NCBI RefSeq assembly: GCF_014859505.1
Contig: NZ_JACUUD010000001.1
Span: forward strand, 26,110-90,109
Direction: 5' to 3'
From: Halomonas sp.
GTDB taxonomy: Bacteria > Pseudomonadota > Gammaproteobacteria > Pseudomonadales > Halomonadaceae
DNA: 64,000 bases
The position numbers were made by a program, and so were the translations under genes. This document shows positions 1 through 6,907 of the stretch, one piece after another (within the stretch, counting starts at the first letter, position 1; each line of letters begins with the position of its first letter). The notes under the pieces are model-generated. The model was given only the letters and a program-made list of their open reading frames with translations, was not told where the DNA came from and did not search any database.

Positions 1-527
1 ACATGCAGATGCTCGACCGCGCCGTAGCGGCGATTCGCGCCGGCAAGACGCCCAACATCGAGGCCCCGCTGGACGAGGGGGTCGAGGTGAGCCTCAACCT
101 GCCTGCGCTGATCCCCGACGACTACCTGCATGACGTCCAGCAGCGCCTGGTGATGTACAAGCGCATCTCCAGCGCCGCCGACGAAGCGGCGCTCAAGGAG
201 CTGCGAGTGGAGATGATCGACCGCTTCGGCCTGCTGCCGGCACCGGTCAAGACCCTGCTGCGCCAGACGAAGCTGCGCCAGCGCGCCGAGCAGCTGGGCA
301 TCGTGAAGCTGGAGGCGGGCCCCGAGCGCGGCCGTGTGATCTTCGGCGGCCACACCCGGGTCGATCCGCTGACCCTGGTGGAACTGATCCAGCGCGAACC
401 CGCGCGCTATCGCCTCGACGGCGCCGACACCCTGCGCTTCGAGGCGACCATGGGCAACGAGGAGGCCCGCTTCCAGGCCCTGGAACAGCTGCTCGAGACT
501 CTCAACCGCAAGGCCGAAGCCGCCTGA
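1..527 (+). CDS. mfd: Transcription-repair coupling factor Mfd, C-terminal fragment
   Basis: Only the last ~174 codons are inside the window; the reading frame is open at the left edge, so the gene starts upstream. The visible part matches the C-terminal (TRCF, D7) domain of Mfd, including a stretch resembling 'LPALIPDDYLHDVQQRLVMYK' (shortened) and a typical 'ELRVEMIDRFG' segment. Mfd is a DNA translocase that displaces RNA polymerase stalled at lesions and recruits UvrA; in known members the D7 domain autoinhibits the UvrB-homology module. The helicase motifs cannot be checked here. The gene ends about 200 bp before the L,D-transpeptidase gene, with no obvious coupling. Confidence 0.9.
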   Translation, partial: MQMLDRAVAAIRAGKTPNIEAPLDEGVEVSLNLPALIPDDYLHDVQQRLVMYKRISSAADEAALKELRVEMIDRFGLLPAPVKTLLRQTKLRQRAEQLGIVKLEAGPERGRVIFGGHTRVDPLTLVELIQREPARYRLDGADTLRFEATMGNEEARFQALEQLLETLNRKAEAA

Positions 528-728
528 CCGTGCTGATGATCCCCGGGTCGCGATCCAGGGGTGCGCGCAGGGCTGGCGTACCGTGACGACTCGGGGCAAT
601 CTACACTGTCGGTTGAGCGTTTCATCGCACCCGATAACCGACGGCGACAGGCAGGGAGCGCCGGGCGCCCACGACGATGGTTGGCGTCGACCCCAGGGTC
701 GGCGCCCCACACGAGAAGAATGACGTTG

Positions 729-1754
729 ATGAACATCCCGATACTGGCAAGGCGCACGGTCCGCGGCGCCATTACTCTGGGCCTCTCCGCCCTGCTCACT
801 ACCGGCGCCCTGGCTGAGGAGCGCGACCGGCCCCGAGGCCATTTCCCGCTGCCGGAATCCGGCAATGTGATCGGCGAGAAATACACGATCACGGTCCAGG
901 AGGGGGACACCCTGGTCGATCTGGGCCGTACCCACAACGTGGGCTACGAGGCCATCCGCATGGCCAACCCGGACGTCAGCATCTGGGCGCCCTTCGAGGG
1001 CACCGAGGTCGTGATCCCCGACCAGCACATCCTCCCGGACGCCGAGCGTGAAGGCATCGTGATCAACCTCTCCGAGATGCGGCTCTACTATTATTCCGCT
1101 CCCGGGGTCGTGGAGACCTACCCGATCAGCGTGGGCCGCGACGGCTTCGGCACCCCGGTGGGCGTGACCCGCACCACCGTCAAGGTGAAGGACCCGGCCT
1201 GGTCGCCGCCCCGTTCCATGCGCGCCGAAGCCGCCGCCCGCGGAGAGCCGGTCCCCGCGGTGGTCCCCCCAGGCCCGGACAACCCGCTGGGCCGTCACGC
1301 CATCCTGCTGGGCATCCCCAGCTACCTGATCCACGGTACCAACCGTCCCGACGGCGTCGGCATGCGCGCCAGCCGCGGCTGCATCCGCATGTTCCCCGAG
1401 GACATCGAGTCGCTCTACGAGCGCGTGCCCAGCGGCACCCGGGTCAACATCATCGACCAGCCCTTCAAGGCCGGCTGGGCCCCGGATGGCACCCTCTATG
1501 CCCAGTCCTTCCCGCCGCTGGAGGAGAACGAGGGCAGCGTCGAACCGCTGCTCAACGCCATCGAGACCGTGGCCAGGGCCTTCGGCGACGAGAAGCCACC
1601 GGTGGACTACGCCCGGCTGCGCGAACTGGTGGAGCAGCCCGACGGGCTGATCGTCTCGCTGCTGCACACCGCCGACGAAGCCCCCACCCCCGCCACGCCC
1701 TCTCCCGAGGTGGAAAGCCTCTTCGGCGGCGAGCTGGAGCTCAGCGTGAGGTAA
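729..1754 (+). CDS. LysM-containing L,D-transpeptidase (ErfK/YbiS type)
   Basis: Periplasmic enzyme of the YkuD family, which cross-links peptidoglycan or attaches Braun-type lipoprotein to it. After an N-terminal signal peptide (hydrophobic segment ending 'TTGALA') comes a LysM-like module at about residues 47-100 ('YTITVQEGDTLVDLG') and a YkuD domain at about 107-250, with the catalytic signature 'HGTN...SRGCIRM' (His near 202, nucleophilic Cys near 218). The track ORF begins at 561; I chose ATG 729 because GAGAAG lies 10 nt upstream and the signal peptide follows directly. ATG 720 is the alternative. The tail after the catalytic domain is Pro/Glu-rich. It converges with the lpp-like gene across a strong terminator, and a second L,D-transpeptidase lies just beyond. 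Confidence 0.88.
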   Translation: MNIPILARRTVRGAITLGLSALLTTGALAEERDRPRGHFPLPESGNVIGEKYTITVQEGDTLVDLGRTHNVGYEAIRMANPDVSIWAPFEGTEVVIPDQHILPDAEREGIVINLSEMRLYYYSAPGVVETYPISVGRDGFGTPVGVTRTTVKVKDPAWSPPRSMRAEAAARGEPVPAVVPPGPDNPLGRHAILLGIPSYLIHGTNRPDGVGMRASRGCIRMFPEDIESLYERVPSGTRVNIIDQPFKAGWAPDGTLYAQSFPPLEENEGSVEPLLNAIETVARAFGDEKPPVDYARLRELVEQPDGLIVSLLHTADEAPTPATPSPEVESLFGGELELSVR

Positions 1755-1789
1755 CGGCCGACCCGATACCTTAAACAAGAACCTCGAAA

Positions 1790-1821
1790 CAAGAAGACCC
1801 CGCCGAGGCGGGGTCTTCTTG
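1790..1821. terminator. Bidirectional intrinsic terminator between L,D-transpeptidase and lpp
   Basis: A 15-bp perfect inverted repeat (CAAGAAGACCCCGCC / GGCGGGGTCTTCTTG) with a tiny loop sits between two convergent genes. The arms are A-rich on one side and T-rich on the other, so it can act on both strands. Confidence 0.85.
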
Positions 1822-1870
1822 TGGTGCAGAACCGCTATTGCCCGAGGGCAGCACCGGCACTCCGGCAGGA

Positions 1871-2134
1871 TTACTTCTGCATGGAGCGCTGGAACATGCG
1901 GTTCATTTCGTCGCGGTTCTGCTCGGACATCTGCAGGGCCGCCTGGGCGTCGCGCTGTGCCTGGTTGGCGGTGTTCTGAGCCTGGGTAGCGATGCTGCGA
2001 GCTTCTGCAGCGTCGGCCTGTGCGGACTCGGCGGTCTGGCGGACTTCTTCCAGGGCGCCACTAGAGGCACAGCCAGCCAGAATGGCCAGGGAGGCAGCGG
2101 CGGCGGTCAGCTTCAGGGTGGTCTTCAGAGTCAT
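1871..2134 (-). CDS. Lpp/OprI-type major outer-membrane lipoprotein
   Basis: An 87-residue lipoprotein with signal peptide and lipobox 'LAGC' (mature Cys near residue 22). The mature part is an alanine-rich heptad coiled coil, as in OprI and Lpp, which trimerise in the periplasm. The last residue is lysine ('RSMQK'), the residue that in Lpp is joined to the meso-DAP of peptidoglycan by L,D-transpeptidases. Two such enzymes flank this gene. A strong Shine-Dalgarno sequence (AAGGAGA) precedes the ATG, as expected for a very abundant protein. The family is clear; covalent attachment is inferred from the terminal Lys and the neighbours. Confidence 0.9.
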   Translation of the reverse strand: MTLKTTLKLTAAAASLAILAGCASSGALEEVRQTAESAQADAAEARSIATQAQNTANQAQRDAQAALQMSEQNRDEMNRMFQRSMQK

Positions 2135-2242
2135 GGTGTTCTCCTTGAGTCTTCCTTGGGTACTGCGTTGGTGATTGCCTGAGGTCAGGCTTCCTGCACG
2201 AGCAGGCCATCTTGCAGCGACTTGTGCTGCTTAGCACAGGAG

Positions 2243-2280
2243 TCAAACGCTGTTTTATTATAGACAAACGCGCTTGTCCA
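2243..2280 (-). promoter_or_regulatory. Promoter/operator region of the lpp-like gene
   Basis: Reading the minus strand, a perfect TATAAT (2257-2262) lies about 125 nt before the start codon. An inverted repeat GACAA-ACGCGC-TTGTC (2263-2278) sits just upstream of it, and a TCAAACGCTGTTTTATTA dyad (2243-2260) overlaps it downstream. No good -35 is spaced correctly (TGGACA is only 12 nt away), so the core assignment is tentative. Confidence 0.4.
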
Positions 2281-2312
2281 TAGCTTTGATCTTCCCTTAC
2301 GCAAGTAACAGC

Positions 2313-2927
2313 CTAGCGGATCACGACGCGGGTGCCAATGTCGATCAGCGCGGCGAGCCGTTCAATCTGTTCATCGGTCACCGCCACGCACCCCTGGGTC
2401 CAGTGGAACTGCTGGTGAATAGCGGGGTCGCCCTTGCCGATCCCGTGGATACCGATGAAGCCGCCCAGGGCAGTCTGCTGGGGTGGATACCCCTGGCGCC
2501 GGTAGTAGTCGTAGTAGTCGTCGTAATCCTGCTGGGTAAAGACCCCCTCCTCCAGTGCCATGCGCGCATGGGACGGCGTGGGGTAATCGATCCCGATGAA
2601 GATGTGCCAGTCGCTCTCGTGGTTGAAGCGATTGACCCGGAACTCACCCAGGGGCGTGACGTTGCTGCCACGCCGCCGCGCCGCGCTGGCGCCGCCACGG
2701 CCGAGCGAGATCGGGGCGAAACGGTCCAACTGGCGGTTGCCTCGGTAGAGGGTGAGAGTCGCCTCGCGGTCGTCTACCAGCACCCACACCTCGTCGTCAT
2801 GGCGGGGCACATGGGCACGAGACAGCACGGTCTCGATCAGGTTGGCGGAGGCCCCCTGGGTCCCGAGCAGCGCCACGGGTGCGCCCAGGGCCAGCAGGGT
2901 GAAACGGCGACGGGAAAGCGGAGTCAT
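2313..2927 (-). CDS. Second L,D-transpeptidase (YkuD family) with Tat-like signal
   Basis: A 204-residue periplasmic YkuD-family protein. The catalytic region reads 'GIHGIGKGD' followed by 'HWTQGCVAVTDEQ', giving the His and Cys of the family. The N-terminus has 'SRRRFTLLALG', a plausible twin-arginine motif, then a hydrophobic stretch ending 'GASA', so export through Tat is likely. I start at ATG 2927 (not track 2981), because the signal peptide begins there. There is a Tyr/Asp-rich insertion ('DYDDYYDYYRRQ'). Members of this subfamily include both transpeptidases and amidase-like L,D-enzymes, so exact specificity is open. It lies upstream of lpp on the same strand, with the lpp promoter between them. 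Confidence 0.85.
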   Translation of the reverse strand: MTPLSRRRFTLLALGAPVALLGTQGASANLIETVLSRAHVPRHDDEVWVLVDDREATLTLYRGNRQLDRFAPISLGRGGASAARRRGSNVTPLGEFRVNRFNHESDWHIFIGIDYPTPSHARMALEEGVFTQQDYDDYYDYYRRQGYPPQQTALGGFIGIHGIGKGDPAIHQQFHWTQGCVAVTDEQIERLAALIDIGTRVVIR

Positions 2928-3065
2928 CGATAGGTCGCTCGAGCCGGGAAGGTGAGTGAATCTCCAATGTTTATAGCGCACCCAGCCCCCTTCTGTCAGG
3001 TCCCGTGCTCAACGCGGCCGGCGCTGATCCAGAGCATGGCCACCCGGCGCGGCGCCATCTAGGCT

Positions 3066-3076
3066 GGGGGGGGGGG
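3066..3076 (+). repeat. 11-bp poly-G tract upstream of the phosphoketolase-family gene
   Basis: Eleven consecutive G residues lie about 60 bp before the ATG at 3136. Such tracts are prone to slippage and to sequencing error. It is in the leader, not in the coding frame. Confidence 0.8.
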
Positions 3077-3135
3077 AGACGGCGGCTCGACCCGCCTCCC
3101 GCGTCAGGCCTCGCGTTAACCCACCAGGAGCCCCC

Positions 3136-5538
3136 ATGACCCGAGCGAACCGCCCCGCCCTTCCCGCCGCCTTCGCCGACGATCCCGACTTCGCCACCTG
3201 GGCCGCGGGACACGGCGTGATCCAGCACGACGCGGTGACCATCGAGCGCATCGGCCAGCTGCTGACGCACCATGCCGCCGAGCCGGCGCGCCGCCGGGCC
3301 TGGCTCAAGCGCCTCGCCGCCGCCGATCGCCTCGCCTGCATGGGCATGTGGCTGGTGGCCCACATGACCTACGCCCGCCGGGTGCGCCTGGACGGCGAGC
3401 CGCTCACCACCGAGGACTTCAAGCCCACCCCCGAGGGGCACACCGGCGGCGCGCTCAACATGGTGCCCGCCTACGTGGGCTATCTCGCCGCCAACGCCAT
3501 GGGCGAGCTGACGCGCAGCTGGCTGATGGGGCAGGGGCACTGCGTGGCGGCCATCGACGCCGTCAACCTGCTGGTGGACAACATGGGCCCCGCCCACACC
3601 GCTCGCTACGCCCTGACTGGGGCCGGCCTGACGCAGCTGGTCAACGATTTCTACCGCTGCACCGTGGATCCCGACGGGCATCCCGTCTCGCCGCTGGGCA
3701 GCCACGTCAACGCCCACACCGCCGGCGGTGTGGGCGAGGGGGGCTATCTCGGCTTCGCCGGGCTCCAGTACGTGCACATGCCGCTGCCTGGCCAGCATCT
3801 GGTGGCCTTCCTCAGCGACGGCGCCTTCGAGGAGCAGCGCGGCAGCGACTGGGCCTCGCGCTGGTGGCGCGCCGAGGACTCGGGCCCGGTGGTGCCGGTG
3901 ATGATCGCCAACGGCCGGCGCATCGACCAGCGCACTACCATGAGCCAGTCCGGCGGCACCGACTGGTTCGAGGACCATCTGGTACTCAACGGCTTCGCCC
4001 CGTTGACCATCGACGGCCGCGACCCCGCCGCCTTCGTCTGGGGAATCCTCACCGCCGAGGCGGAACTGGCCGACCAGGCCGGGCAGGCCCGAAACGGTCG
4101 TGGCCGCTACCCGCTGCGCCTGCCCTACGTGATCGCCGAGACGGTCAAGGGCTTCGGCTTTCCCGGGGCCGGCACCAACGCCGCCCACAACCTGCCGCTG
4201 GGCGGCAACCCCTCGGCGGACGAGGCCGCCCGCGCCGCCTTCAATGAGGGCGCTCGGGCACTGCACGTACCCGAGGAGGAGCTGCGCGCCGCCATCACCA
4301 CCCTCAACAATCATGCCGAGAGCGGCCGCGTGCGCGAGCGCGACCACCCCCTGGCCGACCCTCACCCGGCCCTTCCCGTTCCTCCCGAGCTTCCCCACTG
4401 GCCCCTGGGTGAGGCCGTCTCCCCCATGGCCGCCATCGACGAGGCCTTCGTGGCCCTGGTGGACACCAACCCCGAGCTGCGGGTGCGGGTCGGCAACCCC
4501 GACGAGATGCGTTCGAACCGCCTCAACCACACACTGGACCGCCTGCAGCATAGGGTCACCGAGCCCGAGAAGGGCGTGGCCGAGGCGCTGGACGGCTGCG
4601 TGATCACGGCGCTGAACGAGGAGGCGGTGGTCAGCGCGGCGCTGGCCAACAAGCAGGGGCTGAACCTGGTGGCCAGCTACGAGGCCTTCGCCGTCAAGAT
4701 GCTCGGCGCCATGCGACAGGAGGCGATCTTCGCCCGCCACTGCCGAGAGGCGGGTCGACCGCCCGGCTGGCTGTCGCTGCCGGTGCTGGCCAGCTCCCAC
4801 ACCTGGGAGAACGGCAAGAACGAACAGTCTCACCAGGACCCGACCCTGTGCGAGGCGTGGCTCGGCGAGATGGATGACGTGGCGCCCACGCTCTTCCCAA
4901 TCGACGCCCCCAGCGCCGTCGCCGCCCTGCTCGAGCTCTATGCCAGCCGCGGGCGCATCGCGGTGATGGTGGTGCCCAAGAGCCCAGTACCGGTGCGGCT
5001 GACACCCGAACAGGCCGTGCGGCTCACCGAGGATGGTCTGATCTGTCTGCACGAAGCCGACGCCCCGCGCGTCCAGCTGTTCGCCGTGGGCGCCTACCAA
5101 CTGATCGAGATGCGCCATTCCCTCGCCCGTCTGGAGGCCGCCGGCATCGCCACCAGCCTCTACGTGATCCACGCGCCAGGCAGGCTGCGCGAGGCCCGCG
5201 ACGAGAACGAGGCGACGGCGGTGCTCAGCCAGTGCCGGCTCAGCACCCTGGTACCGGAGGTGCCCGCCCGGGTGTTTCTCGCCCACTGCCGCCCAGAGCC
5301 CCTGGCCGGCGTGCTGCGTCCGCTGGATACCGGCACGCGAACCCGCTTCCTGGGCTATCGCAACCGTGGGGGTACTCTGGATACCTTCGGCATGCTGTTT
5401 GCCAACCGCGCCACCTGGGCTCACGTGCTGGAGGCGGCGAGCGAGGTGGCCGGACTCGACCTCGAGGCCCTGCTCGGCGAAGCCGAGCGCGACGCCCTGG
5501 CCGGCGAGGGCGACCCGGAGGTGCTGCGTCACCCGTGA
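3136..5538 (+). CDS. Divergent phosphoketolase-family (XFP-like) ThDP enzyme
   Basis: An 800-residue protein, the length of D-xylulose-5-P/fructose-6-P phosphoketolases, which cleave sugar phosphates to acetyl phosphate. Landmarks fit the family: 'EGHTGGALN' and an 'EGGYLGF' block near the N-terminus, 'NEEAV...SYEAF' where XFP has 'SEH..SYEAF', 'NEQSHQDP' matching the N-x-x-S-H-Q-D-P signature, and a C-terminal 'GYRNRGGTLDTFGMLFANR'. The ThDP motif is unusual: 'LSDGAFEE' (about residue 226) replaces the usual GDG-E-x-E-T-G, although the later Asn ('MIANGR') is kept. It may be a distinct subgroup; related proteins are sometimes annotated as xylulose-5-phosphate 3-epimerase. AGGAG lies 5 nt before the ATG. 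No pentose-phosphate genes are adjacent. Confidence 0.75.
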   Translation: MTRANRPALPAAFADDPDFATWAAGHGVIQHDAVTIERIGQLLTHHAAEPARRRAWLKRLAAADRLACMGMWLVAHMTYARRVRLDGEPLTTEDFKPTPEGHTGGALNMVPAYVGYLAANAMGELTRSWLMGQGHCVAAIDAVNLLVDNMGPAHTARYALTGAGLTQLVNDFYRCTVDPDGHPVSPLGSHVNAHTAGGVGEGGYLGFAGLQYVHMPLPGQHLVAFLSDGAFEEQRGSDWASRWWRAEDSGPVVPVMIANGRRIDQRTTMSQSGGTDWFEDHLVLNGFAPLTIDGRDPAAFVWGILTAEAELADQAGQARNGRGRYPLRLPYVIAETVKGFGFPGAGTNAAHNLPLGGNPSADEAARAAFNEGARALHVPEEELRAAITTLNNHAESGRVRERDHPLADPHPALPVPPELPHWPLGEAVSPMAAIDEAFVALVDTNPELRVRVGNPDEMRSNRLNHTLDRLQHRVTEPEKGVAEALDGCVITALNEEAVVSAALANKQGLNLVASYEAFAVKMLGAMRQEAIFARHCREAGRPPGWLSLPVLASSHTWENGKNEQSHQDPTLCEAWLGEMDDVAPTLFPIDAPSAVAALLELYASRGRIAVMVVPKSPVPVRLTPEQAVRLTEDGLICLHEADAPRVQLFAVGAYQLIEMRHSLARLEAAGIATSLYVIHAPGRLREARDENEATAVLSQCRLSTLVPEVPARVFLAHCRPEPLAGVLRPLDTGTRTRFLGYRNRGGTLDTFGMLFANRATWAHVLEAASEVAGLDLEALLGEAERDALAGEGDPEVLRHP

Positions 5539-5602
5539 CGAGGAGCGAGGGAAGGACATCGATGAGGGCCTGTCCCGCAGCAACCCTTACCCCTTACCCC
5601 TT

Positions 5603-6856
5603 TCAAGCGGGCAGCAGAGCCCCCATGCGCAGCACCTCGCGCAGGCTGGTGATCCCCTGCTCGGCCTTGGTCAGGCCGTCCTTCAGCATCAGCGTCTCGC
5701 CGCGCTCCAGCAGGGCTCGGCGCAGCCGCGACTCATCGGCGTTGCGCAGGATCAGGCCGTGATCGGCGGCGGTGGGCTGCCACACCTCGAAGACCCCGGT
5801 CCGACCGCGAAAACCCAGGCCGTCGCAGCGATCGCAGCCGCCGGGCAGCCAGGCCTCCTCGGGCAGCGCCACCCCCATGGCCTCCAGCCACTCGGCCTCG
5901 CGCTCGGGCAGGGGCCCGCGCTCCCGGCAGTGCTCGCAGAGCCGGCGCACCAGGCGCTGGGCCACCACCAGCCCCAGGTTGGCACTGATCTCGGCGTCCC
6001 CCAGCCCCAGGTGGCGCAGGCTGGAGACCACCCCCACCGCATCGCGGCTGTGCAGGGTACCCATCAGCGAGCGGCCGCTGCCGGCCACGCTGAGGGCGGC
6101 CCGGGCGGAGTCGGGATCGCGGATCTCGCCGATCAGCACATAGTCCGGGTCGAGGCGCAGCAGCGAGCGGATACCGCTGGCGAAATCGAGGCCGCTGGCC
6201 TCGTCCACCTGGATCTGGTTGATCCCGGGGATCTCGTACTCCACGGGATCCTCCAGGGTGATCACGTGGCTATCGGTGAGGCGCAGCTGGTTGAGCAGCG
6301 TGTAGAGGGTCGTGGTCTTGCCCGAGCCGGTGGGGCCAGCCACCAGCAGCATGCCCCCGGTCGCGTCCATCCAGCGCAGGATCCCCCGGGCGCCCTGTTC
6401 GCCGATGCCCAGGGACAGGGTGTCCCGGAAGGTCTCAGGCGGCGCCAGGAAACGGATCGCCATCTTCTCGCCCGCCACGCAACTCACCGCGGTGACCCTC
6501 AGGAAGGTCTCCTCACTCCCCTCTTCGCCGGGTGGCCAGCTGAAGCTGCCCTCGGCAGCGGCCAGGGACGGCACCGGGTTGAGGCCCGCCAGCACCTTGA
6601 ACTGGTTGATGAGGCGAGCCCCCGTACCGGCATCGACGCGCAGCGCCTCGATGATCCGGCCATCGATGCGCAGGCGGATGCGCAGGTGCTCCTGGTGGGG
6701 GTCCAGATGGATATCGGTGGCCCTTGCATGCATGGCATCCTCGAGCAGGGCGTGGGCCTCCAGCACCTCGTCGCCGGCGGCAGGCGGAGTCTCCAGCAGC
6801 GGGCTCAGCCTGGGCAGCAGGCGGCGATTGGCGTGTCGGGTCGTCTCGTCGGCCAT
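5603..6856 (-). CDS. Orphan GspE/PilB-family secretion ATPase
   Basis: A 417-residue type II secretion/type IV pilus assembly ATPase. It shows 'DIHLDP' of the N2 domain, Walker A 'GPTGSGKTTT', 'LEDPVEYEI' (Asp box), Walker B 'YVLIGEIRD', the His-box region 'GTLHSRDA' and a two-CxxC zinc-binding motif ('CEHC...CDRC') before the C-terminal region. It is shorter than typical GspE or PilB (about 500-570 residues) because the N-terminal N1 domain that docks to GspL/PilM-type partners is missing. No pilus, pseudopilin or secretin gene is visible in this window, so its machine partners are unknown. An AGAGGA site precedes the ATG at 6856. It converges with the phosphoketolase-family gene. Confidence 0.85.
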   Translation of the reverse strand: MADETTRHANRRLLPRLSPLLETPPAAGDEVLEAHALLEDAMHARATDIHLDPHQEHLRIRLRIDGRIIEALRVDAGTGARLINQFKVLAGLNPVPSLAAAEGSFSWPPGEEGSEETFLRVTAVSCVAGEKMAIRFLAPPETFRDTLSLGIGEQGARGILRWMDATGGMLLVAGPTGSGKTTTLYTLLNQLRLTDSHVITLEDPVEYEIPGINQIQVDEASGLDFASGIRSLLRLDPDYVLIGEIRDPDSARAALSVAGSGRSLMGTLHSRDAVGVVSSLRHLGLGDAEISANLGLVVAQRLVRRLCEHCRERGPLPEREAEWLEAMGVALPEEAWLPGGCDRCDGLGFRGRTGVFEVWQPTAADHGLILRNADESRLRRALLERGETLMLKDGLTKAEQGITSLREVLRMGALLPA

Positions 6857-6907
6857 TGGAATCCTCTTCGGTCGGAGGCACCCGTCGCGGGTGCGGGCTC
6901 TCTCAGC

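Noticed and set aside
2971-5583. 870-residue minus-strand ORF
   Set aside because: It is antisense to the phosphoketolase-family gene; composition is Gly/Ala/His/Gln-rich without domains, as expected of GC-rich shadow frames.
5582-5605. CTTACCC short tandem repeat between two convergent genes
   Set aside because: Only about two and a half units; too short to treat as a functional repeat.
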